Assembly (NCBI GenBank): GCA_023255955.1
Contig: JAGDWD010000007.1
Coordinates: forward strand, 197,929 to 261,928
Direction of reading: 5' to 3'
Origin: Desulfurococcales archaeon
GTDB taxonomy: Archaea; Thermoproteota; Thermoprotei_A; Sulfolobales; NBVN01
DNA: 64,000 nucleotides
Under the pieces are notes generated by a model. That model saw only the letters and a list, made by a program, of their open reading frames with translations. It was not told the DNA's origin and made no database searches. The translations under genes were made by a program, and so were the position numbers. Position 1 is the stretch's first letter, and each line of letters starts with the position of its first letter. Shown piece after piece: positions 43,607 to 50,875 of this stretch.

Positions 43607-44506
43607 ATGAGCCGGGTTTTTTACTTCAGGTCCTTCTCCCTGGGTGTGAGTAAGGAGGTCGCGGTAGTTATTCTAGCTTTCGTAGCTACTGCTGTAACCT
43701 ACGGGTTCGTCCTCTACTCCTACACCTTTTTCTTCCGTACTCAGCCCTCTACCCAGTTCTCTGCTTACTCAGCCCACCTCCTCTACTACGGTAGCTGTGT
43801 GTGGAGGGTTGATATACCTATCTCAGTAAGTGGTGGCTCCATCAACCCAGCTCAGGTAGTTATTCAGTTTTCGGTGGGTGGATCCACGCTAACTCTAAAT
43901 GCTTCCACTACTAAGGTCTCCGCAGGTGGTAGGGTCTTCTATGGCTCTGTAGCTAGGTGGTTGAGCTCTAGTAGGGTCCTAGCTGAGGTTTATGGGAGTG
44001 GTGAGGGTATTGTCCTAGATCTCTTCGTATACATAGATCCTTCAGGTAGGTTAAACGTGGTTCTAGATGATGATTCTGACGGTGTCTTAGATGACCTTTT
44101 CCTACTGAAGTTCGTAGAGGGGGTGGGTAGTCAAGTATCTATAGATCTAGGTTCCAACATAGTTCTATCCACTAGTGGAGGTACTGTACTACCCCTAGAC
44201 TACCTAACGGTACTAGCATCAGCATCCAAGCCCGGAGCTGCTATTGAGGTAGTTAGTGTGGGCAGGTCCTACCTAATCCCGGTTCCAGAGATTCTAGCTA
44301 GTGTGAGGGTACCTACTCTAGTAGTGAGCACTGCGGAGGGGGTTGCGGGGGTCATCGCATCGGTAGTCCTTCCGAGGTGTGTGGTCCCGGAAGGCTCTCA
44401 GCTGCTGGTTAAGATCGTCGTGGACTCTAAGGTGGTTACTGAGTCAAGGATATCTGTACCCAGCACCGGAGGTAGGGTGGGGGCTGTAGTAGTACCACTA
44501 AGCTAG
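43607..44506 (+). CDS. membrane-anchored beta-rich protein in the archaellum cluster
   Basis: This 299-residue protein is unknown to me. One N-terminal membrane helix (about residues 17-39, KEVAVVILAFVATAVTYGFV) is followed by an all-beta extracytoplasmic domain with a calcium-binding-like acidic loop VVLDDDSDGVLDDLF (about residue 147). It lies 38 bp after arlB and before the ArlX-like gene, a position with no counterpart in the Sulfolobus arl operon as I know it. It could be a minor filament, cap or stator component. Confidence 0.75.
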   Translation: MSRVFYFRSFSLGVSKEVAVVILAFVATAVTYGFVLYSYTFFFRTQPSTQFSAYSAHLLYYGSCVWRVDIPISVSGGSINPAQVVIQFSVGGSTLTLNASTTKVSAGGRVFYGSVARWLSSSRVLAEVYGSGEGIVLDLFVYIDPSGRLNVVLDDDSDGVLDDLFLLKFVEGVGSQVSIDLGSNIVLSTSGGTVLPLDYLTVLASASKPGAAIEVVSVGRSYLIPVPEILASVRVPTLVVSTAEGVAGVIASVVLPRCVVPEGSQLLVKIVVDSKVVTESRISVPSTGGRVGAVVVPLS

Positions 44507-44517
44507 GGTGGGGGGCT

Positions 44518-44751
44518 ACGTCTAGGAGGATTAAGGCTGCGATAGCCCTATACATAGTACTCGGACTAGTACTCTCAGCTATTGGAGCCCTAGTTGCGTG
44601 GGTTTCAAATGCTGGTGCCATTCCTCAGTTTACTAGCCCCGCGCTTAGAGTTATACTACTAGCTCTAGGCCTAATACTACTGGTAGTAGGTTCACACATA
44701 GCAGTAGCTGGGCTAGCTAGTCTAAGAGGTAGCCACTCATCAGGACATTAG
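44518..44751 (+). CDS. small two-helix membrane protein in the archaellum cluster
   Basis: An open frame of 77 residues begins SRRIKAAIALYIVLGLVLSA and continues through a second helix, VILLALGLILLVVGSHIAVA, to a stop at 44749. It has no ATG, GTG or TTG at its start. ACG 44518 lies six bases after GGTGG (44507-44511), directly behind the preceding gene's stop; ATT 44530 or ATA 44542 are alternatives. Two clean membrane helices with a basic N-terminus and protein-like codon use argue that it is real. Function unknown. Confidence 0.55.
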   Translation, partial: TSRRIKAAIALYIVLGLVLSAIGALVAWVSNAGAIPQFTSPALRVILLALGLILLVVGSHIAVAGLASLRGSHSSGH

Positions 44752-44860
44752 GTCCTGAGAACTCAAGCTCAGCCGAGATACGTAACTATTGAGGTGATAT
44801 AACATTAGTGAAGCGTAAATATTAGTTCCACGCTCTATAATTAGTATGGCGGCGGAGTGA

Positions 44861-45634
44861 ATGAGGTGGTCCTGCAATTGTCTCCTATGCCGAGTGCTGG
44901 TCCACCCGGTATTACATAGACTTGGAACTACATCAGAGGGTCCTGCCCCACCCTCATCGGTAGTGGAAGAACCTCCTAGTGGAGGGATATCCCCAGTAGA
45001 CCAAGGAACTTTAGGTCCTATCTTAGGTCCTGCCCCACCTCAGCAGGCCCCACCCCCTGAAGAGGATATAGCTCGGAGAACTCCCGTAGAGGTTAAGATA
45101 CCTCAGGAGTTCTTAGATAGATTTGAGAGCTTGGAGAGGGAAGTTAGTACCTTACATAAGGAGTTGCACACCCTCCGCGACAGCCTCACATCCTTAGCAG
45201 TAGAGCTTAAGGAGGTTGTAACAGAGCTAGGTAATCCATTCAATGTTATGCGGGAACCTTCAGGTAGTAATGGAGGTGATAAGAACGGTAACGGTGGTAG
45301 AGGTAGTAACGGAGGTCGGGGTAGCTCTAGGAGGACCCAGCCAAGCACCTTCCTAAATATCCTCAAGGTTCTCTACGAAATGCTTGAGGATGTAGGTAAG
45401 GAGCAGGCTCTGCTACTAGTTAGAGGTTACGTAGACGCTGGGGTAGTAGATGAGGAGGTTGGGGAGGTCCTAGCTAAGATGGTTGAGTTAGCTGATAATA
45501 TGAGAAGGAGCGGGCTATCCTTAGAGAAGCAGCTACCCTATACCTACGCCTTATTTAAGGCCCTTAACCTAGGGAACAAGGACCTAGATGAGTACGTACT
45601 AAGGGAGATGCTTAGGCGTGGGAAGCTTGGGTAG
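44861..45634 (+). CDS. arlX: ArlX-like archaellum protein with ArlD/E-like C-terminal domain
   Basis: This 257-residue protein has a proline-rich linker (about residues 28-70), a coiled coil (FLDRFESLEREVSTLHKELH and onward to about residue 122), a Gly/Asn-rich linker, and a helical C-terminal domain. That domain, LNILKVLYEMLEDVGKEQAL then VRGYVDAGVVDEEVGEVLAK, resembles the ArlD/E domain of euryarchaeal archaella. In crenarchaea ArlX forms a ring around the motor and ArlCDE is reported absent, so the mixture is notable. No membrane helix is visible in the N-terminus as read from ATG 44861, where ArlX usually has one. The position between arlB and arlG supports the call. Confidence 0.65.
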   Translation: MRWSCNCLLCRVLVHPVLHRLGTTSEGPAPPSSVVEEPPSGGISPVDQGTLGPILGPAPPQQAPPPEEDIARRTPVEVKIPQEFLDRFESLEREVSTLHKELHTLRDSLTSLAVELKEVVTELGNPFNVMREPSGSNGGDKNGNGGRGSNGGRGSSRRTQPSTFLNILKVLYEMLEDVGKEQALLLVRGYVDAGVVDEEVGEVLAKMVELADNMRRSGLSLEKQLPYTYALFKALNLGNKDLDEYVLREMLRRGKLG

Positions 45635-46118
45635 GGGAGCTTCAAACGTAATAGCTGAAGCACTACTACTACTCGTTGGCATATCCTTAGCAGCATCCTT
45701 ATCCTCAGTAGTACTATCTAGGGTATCTACTATTCAGAGTAGGTTCTCGGTAGCTGTATCAGAGCTCTCGCAGGCGATAGGTGAGAGACTTACTTACATC
45801 TACGCTACCTACAGCCCCTCCGCAGGAGCTTTCGTAGTCTACCTGAAGAACGTAGGTAGTAACCCCATCTACCAGATAGATAGGTCAACACTTCTTTTCG
45901 GCAGCGGGGAGAGCCTGCAGTACCTACCTTACTGTAGCGACCAGAAAGTTAACTGCTGGAAGCTCGTAGAGTTCGGGGTAGCTAACGGTGTGGTAGAGCT
46001 TACTGAGACTGTAGCTATCTACATCTACAACTCAACTAGCATATCCCCACCCTACCGCTTTAAGCTAGTAACACCTAGAGGGTCATCAGTCGAAGCTATC
46101 TTCACGATCTACGGGTAG
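45618..46118 (+). CDS. arlG: archaellum stator-like protein ArlG
   Basis: This 166-residue pilin-like protein has an N-terminal membrane helix (ASNVIAEALLLLVGISLAAS) and a beta-rich extracytoplasmic domain, the ArlG layout. ArlG and ArlF are proposed to form the complex that ties the archaellum motor to the S-layer. The gene overlaps arlX by 17 bases (GTG 45618; TTG 45627 is possible) and precedes the arlF-like gene, which is the conserved X-G-F-H-I-J order. Two cysteines (CSDQKVNC) could form a disulphide. Confidence 0.78.
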   Translation: MGSLGRGASNVIAEALLLLVGISLAASLSSVVLSRVSTIQSRFSVAVSELSQAIGERLTYIYATYSPSAGAFVVYLKNVGSNPIYQIDRSTLLFGSGESLQYLPYCSDQKVNCWKLVEFGVANGVVELTETVAIYIYNSTSISPPYRFKLVTPRGSSVEAIFTIYG

Positions 46119-46126
46119 GTGATAGC

Positions 46127-46633
46127 TTGTCCACCGCGGCAGTTGCTACGGTAGCTACTATAGCTATAGCTATGATAGTAGTGCTAGCTACGGTAGCTAA
46201 CTTCGTGGTAACCTACGTAACTACGGTCAGTAAGATACTGGAGCTATCCAGGGAGTATAGGAGGTCCCTACCGATAATTACCGGAGCTAGCATAGAGGGC
46301 GGGCAGAGGGTACTATTCAACGTAACTAGCCTAGGTCCCGAGCCAGTGGTTATAGACTCTACGGCAACCCTACTAGTAGATTACCAGCCTGTAGAGGGCT
46401 CTGAACGTGTAGTGGAGGTACTTTCATACGGTGTGTCCTGGTATGTGAATGGCCTCTCCATTGGTAGTATAGTCTACCCCGTAGCTCCGGGGACGATTAT
46501 AGAGGTTAAACCGGGAGCTACTGCTAGGGCTGTAGCTGTTGTGAGTAGAGGTATAGCACCGAGCTCGGTAGTAGTTTTAGTCCTAGTAGATAGGTGGGGG
46601 GCGAGAGCGGAGTATGTCATTACATATACATAG
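46127..46633 (+). CDS. arlF: archaellum stator protein ArlF
   Basis: This 168-residue protein starts at TTG 46127 behind GGTGAT. The N-terminal helix AAVATVATIAIAMIVVLATV is followed by a beta-sandwich domain, as in ArlF, which binds S-layer protein outside the membrane. It follows arlG and overlaps arlH by 20 bases. The ArlF versus ArlG assignment rests mainly on gene order, since both families are short and variable. Confidence 0.75.
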   Translation: MSTAAVATVATIAIAMIVVLATVANFVVTYVTTVSKILELSREYRRSLPIITGASIEGGQRVLFNVTSLGPEPVVIDSTATLLVDYQPVEGSERVVEVLSYGVSWYVNGLSIGSIVYPVAPGTIIEVKPGATARAVAVVSRGIAPSSVVVLVLVDRWGARAEYVITYT

Positions 46634-47336
46634 GCTAACAACTATAACTACAGGTAATGAGGAGCTGGACCTGAGGCTGGGAGGCGGTATACCGCACCCA
46701 TCTCTAATGCTTATCGAGGGAGAGAACGGTACTGGGAAGACAGCTCTATGTACCCAGTTCACTAAGGGCTACCTATTGGATGGGCTTAAAGTAATTTACA
46801 TAACTACCGAGAATACCGTAAAGCACTTCCTAGAGCAGTCACGCAATATAAACCTAGATCTAACTGATTACTTCCTAAAGGGTCAGCTCACGGTACTCTC
46901 ATCCAATATAAGGGGTGTTAAGTGGAGTAGTAGGAAAGCTAGGGAAGCTACTAGAGCCTTAGTAAGATTCATTGAAGCAAGGATCGGTAAGTACGATACC
47001 TTCATCATAGACTCAATAAGCCAGATACTCCACTACATTGAAGATAAGGAGGTCCACACACTACTAACTAGCTTAAGGGGGGTCGTTAGGAGAGGAGCTA
47101 CTGTGATAGTGACTCTCCACCCGGAAATAGTCGAGGGAAGGATCGTTAAGGAGTTCGCAGCAGCTTCAGACGTCTACCTAAAGCTAGCCCTCGGAGAGAT
47201 CGGGGGTAGGTTAGTGAAGGTAGCTAACATCGTTAAGATCCGAGGGGCCCCTACCCTAGCTGAAACCAGCATAGCGTTCGACGTAGACCCAGCGTTCGGT
47301 ATTAAGGTGGTGCCGCTGGCCTTAGCTAAGGTCTAG
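46614..47336 (+). CDS. arlH: archaellum motor regulator ArlH (RecA-like ATPase)
   Basis: This 240-residue RecA/KaiC-like ATPase is part of the cytoplasmic archaellum motor, where it binds ArlI. Walker A is EGENGTGKTALCTQF (about residue 34), Walker B is YDTFIIDSISQIL, and ARIGKYD and VTLHPEIVEG fit the family. ATG 46614 lies inside the end of arlF. The next gene, arlI, starts ten bases after its stop. Confidence 0.92.
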   Translation: MSLHIHRLTTITTGNEELDLRLGGGIPHPSLMLIEGENGTGKTALCTQFTKGYLLDGLKVIYITTENTVKHFLEQSRNINLDLTDYFLKGQLTVLSSNIRGVKWSSRKAREATRALVRFIEARIGKYDTFIIDSISQILHYIEDKEVHTLLTSLRGVVRRGATVIVTLHPEIVEGRIVKEFAAASDVYLKLALGEIGGRLVKVANIVKIRGAPTLAETSIAFDVDPAFGIKVVPLALAKV

Positions 47337-47346
47337 GGGGTGGGTT

Positions 47347-49107
47347 ATGGCTTTACCGAGGCAGTACCAAGCTACTCAAAGCACTACCGATTTAACTACC
47401 TACCTCAGGGGGTACCCCTACCTAGCTAAGTATATTCAGCAGGTAGTTCCTGAAGTAGGGATGCCCCAGTTCCTCGGGCAGGAGGTTCCAGGTAGTTTAA
47501 GGAAGGTTGTTAAGGTTAACGTTATCTACACCGTTGATGATGGGATATTCATACACGTCTACACCCCTCCCCGCGGTACTGAATCTGGCTATAGGAAGTA
47601 CGCTATAGTAGAACCTCCAAGACCACCATCGGAGCTACTGAGAGCTATAGAAGAGAAGATAGCGGCAGTTCTCTCGGAGAGGGACGCGTCAACTAGCCTC
47701 TCAGATAGAAGGGAGATCCTGCTTAAGGCTTTGGGGAAGGTTGTTGAGGTAGTGGAAGCACCGGTAAATTATAGGGAGGTCCTAAGTAGAGGCTTAAATA
47801 AGCTTAAAACAATCCCGATCTACTCTGCGGACTACAGGTACGTAGTCTACCACTTAGTGAGGGATAAGGCCGGTTTAGGGATGTTAGAGCCTCTACTTAA
47901 GGATAGGTATATAGAGGATATATACTGTAACGGAGTCGGCTACGTCTTCATAGTTCACAAGGTGTTCGGTCCTCTTGAGACGAGCTTGAGGTTCAGTACG
48001 CAGGAAGAGCTCGATAAGTTCATCATAGAGTTAAGTGAGAGGATAGGTAAGCCTGTTAGTCACGCAAGACCCATAGTCGACGCTACCCTACCAGACGGTA
48101 GTAGAATAAACATAGTCTTCGGTGGTGACGTTAGCTTAAGGGGGAGTAGCTTTACTATCAGGAAGTTCAGTAAGATCCCTATGAGCGTAACCGAGATAGT
48201 GAACCTCGGAACTATGGATGAGTTCGTAGCTGCCTACCTGTGGATGCTCCTTCTAGAGGGTATGAGCGGGTTTGTAAGTGGTGAGACAGCCTCCGGTAAG
48301 ACCACGACACTGAACGCTATAACAGTCTTCATAAGGCCCACAGCTAAGATAGTCTCAATAGAGGATACAGCCGAGATCCAGTTACCACACGAGAACTGGT
48401 TACGTGAGCTTACTAGGGATACTGGGAGTGTGGAGACCAGCGTCACTATGTTTGACCTACTCAAGGCGGCTCTTAGGCAGAGGCCTAACTACATAATAGT
48501 TGGTGAGATAAGGGGGGCTGAGGGTAACGTAGCTTTCCAGGCCATGCAGACAGGCCACCCAGTTCTTTCCACTTTCCACGCAGCTAGCGTTGAGAGGCTC
48601 GTCCAGAGGTTAACCTCACCACCGATTAATGTACCTATTACACACATCGATAACCTGAACTTCGTAGTAATCCAAAGTGCTGTATATAGGGAAGGAGTGC
48701 TTATGAGGAGGGTGATAAGTGTTAACGAGATAGTAGGCTACGACCCTAAGGCTAAGTCAGTTATCTACGTACCCATATACACCTGGGACCCCTCTAAGGA
48801 TAGGTTTACCTTTAGAGGTAGGGGTACGAGCTACCTACTCGAAGAAAAGATAGCTGTAGCTAGGGGTATATCCAGGAGAGATATGGGGTTAGTATATGAT
48901 GAGCTCAACCTTAGGGCTAAGATAATTAGGAGCCTAGTTGAGAAGAAGGTCTTCAACTACTACGATGTGTTCAGGGTTATTGTAAGGATCTACCACCTAG
49001 TTGACGCGAAGGCTAAGGCCTCCTCTAAGGAGGAAACCCCCTACGCTGTGATAGAGGCTCTCGAAGAGGCTCTTAACAGGATAGGACGGGGCGATCTCCT
49101 TAAGTAG
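47347..49107 (+). CDS. arlI: archaellum motor ATPase ArlI
   Basis: This 586-residue secretion-type ATPase powers both assembly and rotation of the archaellum. The N-terminal domain contains IEDIYCNGVG; the core has Walker A SGETASGKTTTLNA (about residue 318), the Asp box SIEDTAEIQLPH, Walker B NYIIVGEIRGAEGN and the His box TGHPVLSTFHAAS. It is slightly longer than many ArlI proteins because of an extended N-terminus. ArlJ, its membrane partner, follows directly. Confidence 0.95.
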   Translation: MALPRQYQATQSTTDLTTYLRGYPYLAKYIQQVVPEVGMPQFLGQEVPGSLRKVVKVNVIYTVDDGIFIHVYTPPRGTESGYRKYAIVEPPRPPSELLRAIEEKIAAVLSERDASTSLSDRREILLKALGKVVEVVEAPVNYREVLSRGLNKLKTIPIYSADYRYVVYHLVRDKAGLGMLEPLLKDRYIEDIYCNGVGYVFIVHKVFGPLETSLRFSTQEELDKFIIELSERIGKPVSHARPIVDATLPDGSRINIVFGGDVSLRGSSFTIRKFSKIPMSVTEIVNLGTMDEFVAAYLWMLLLEGMSGFVSGETASGKTTTLNAITVFIRPTAKIVSIEDTAEIQLPHENWLRELTRDTGSVETSVTMFDLLKAALRQRPNYIIVGEIRGAEGNVAFQAMQTGHPVLSTFHAASVERLVQRLTSPPINVPITHIDNLNFVVIQSAVYREGVLMRRVISVNEIVGYDPKAKSVIYVPIYTWDPSKDRFTFRGRGTSYLLEEKIAVARGISRRDMGLVYDELNLRAKIIRSLVEKKVFNYYDVFRVIVRIYHLVDAKAKASSKEETPYAVIEALEEALNRIGRGDLLK

Positions 49108-49118
49108 CTAGTACCTGG

Positions 49119-50753
49119 ATGATCATGTTGCCGAGGAGGTTAGCTGACCCCTACTTCCTGGTTTCACTAGCTCTAGCGGTAGCTGTGGTAGCTTACTTCA
49201 GGGAGATTACCTACGCACCCCTACTTCTTGTGCCGGTAGCCGTAGGCTTAATACGTATAGTACTACCCTTCTTAAGGAGTAGGTTAAGGGTAGCTATAGT
49301 TGATCTAGACCTACTCTTTCTACTTCTCCACATGTTTGCGGTCTCCACAGGTAAGCCCCCACGTAAGAGGTTATTTCAGCTGAACTGCGTTGTAGGTGAC
49401 TACAGAGACTACAGCAGGGCTTTAAGCAGGATAGCTAACCTAGCAGTTGACTGGGGCTACGGGTTCGTTACAGCTATTAGGTACGTAGCTAGGGAGGTTA
49501 AGAATAGAGCATTCGGAGATTTCCTACTGAGGTTTAGTGAGGTTCTTAGAACCGGGGAGGACCCAACACTATTCCTTGAGACAGAGTTCGCAGCATTTAG
49601 GAGGAACTATCAGTCCCAGTACTACAGGGCTATAGACATTATGAGGATAGTGCTAGGGCTACATACGACCGTCATAAGTGCCGCAGCATTCATACTGACA
49701 GTTATGAGCGTCCTCTTAATGTTCACCGGAGGTGACATAAACATATACTTCGTAACTTTAGTAAGCTCAGTTACTCTTGTAGCTATGTTTACCATAGTAA
49801 TATACTTAGCAGTACCCAAGGAGTGGATAGTACCTAAAGCTAAGCCGAGGCCAGGGCATATATATGGAAGATATAACAGGGCTCTAGCTGTAAGCATACC
49901 ACTAGCTATGATACTTGGCTACCTAGCATATAGAGAGCTAGGAGGTTTCGAATGGTCTTTAATGGTAGTTGGCGGGGTTCTACTACTACCTGGACTAGCT
50001 GCTAGGAGTATAGAAGGTAGGGTAAGGAAGCTTGAGTCCTTCTACACTATATTCGTACGTAGCCTCGGCATGACGTACGCTGTAATCCAGAACTACCCCA
50101 AGACATTTAACTCCTTACTTATGAGTGATTTCGGGCCGCTGACAAAGCCTCTAGCACGTGTGTACTCTAGGGTAAGTAACGGGATAGACCCTAGGATAGC
50201 TTGGAGGTTCTTCATCTACGATACGTGGAGCGACCTAGTAGCTAGGTCTACGAATATATTCTCAGATACTGTTGACGTAGGGGGCAATACTAGGGTTGTT
50301 GGTGCTACACTAAGTGACTTAATTACTAGGATAAACGACCTCAGAAACCTTAGGGAGAGAACTGCGAGGACGTTTGAGGCTACTACATACATAATGCAGG
50401 CCTTAGTCTCAGCTATAGCCATAGCTATTATAGAGATAGTAAGACTCTTCTCAGACTATGTTAAGGTTCTCGCGTCAGGCTTAGAGGTAGCAGAGCTATA
50501 CGGGCTACCGATGCTGTACATACCACCTGAATCCATAGCACTAATGACTAACCTTACAATAGTCTTCCTAGCTATCCTAACGATAGCTAATGCTGTAACC
50601 ATTAAGGTAGCCTATGGAGGTATCCCAGAGACCCTTTGGCAGCAGATTTCCCTCCTACTTGTAATTACTAGTGGAGCTGTAGTTGGGATTAAGATGATGA
50701 TTAACATCATCTTTAGTGGACTGCTTATACCTCCTATACCAGTCCCAGCATAG
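49119..50753 (+). CDS. arlJ: archaellum membrane platform protein ArlJ
   Basis: This 544-residue polytopic membrane protein is the ArlJ platform, a GspF/TadC-family relative. It has two N-terminal helices (about residues 10-50), a cytoplasmic domain with VSTGKPPRKRLFQL and FSEVLRTGEDPTLFLE, then several central and C-terminal helices with the repeat-domain motif VSNGIDPRIAWRFFIYDTW. ATG 49119 (or Met3) starts it 11 bases after arlI. It is the last recognised arl gene. Confidence 0.92.
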   Translation: MIMLPRRLADPYFLVSLALAVAVVAYFREITYAPLLLVPVAVGLIRIVLPFLRSRLRVAIVDLDLLFLLLHMFAVSTGKPPRKRLFQLNCVVGDYRDYSRALSRIANLAVDWGYGFVTAIRYVAREVKNRAFGDFLLRFSEVLRTGEDPTLFLETEFAAFRRNYQSQYYRAIDIMRIVLGLHTTVISAAAFILTVMSVLLMFTGGDINIYFVTLVSSVTLVAMFTIVIYLAVPKEWIVPKAKPRPGHIYGRYNRALAVSIPLAMILGYLAYRELGGFEWSLMVVGGVLLLPGLAARSIEGRVRKLESFYTIFVRSLGMTYAVIQNYPKTFNSLLMSDFGPLTKPLARVYSRVSNGIDPRIAWRFFIYDTWSDLVARSTNIFSDTVDVGGNTRVVGATLSDLITRINDLRNLRERTARTFEATTYIMQALVSAIAIAIIEIVRLFSDYVKVLASGLEVAELYGLPMLYIPPESIALMTNLTIVFLAILTIANAVTIKVAYGGIPETLWQQISLLLVITSGAVVGIKMMINIIFSGLLIPPIPVPA

Positions 50754-50875
50754 GTACCTACAGCATCGCATATCTAAGCTACGTATATATCCGCATAGTA
50801 CTAGGTGAAGTACTGAAAATTATATCTACCCGCTCTTATTAGGTGAGAGCACGTAGATTACCTGGGTGATGGGCT

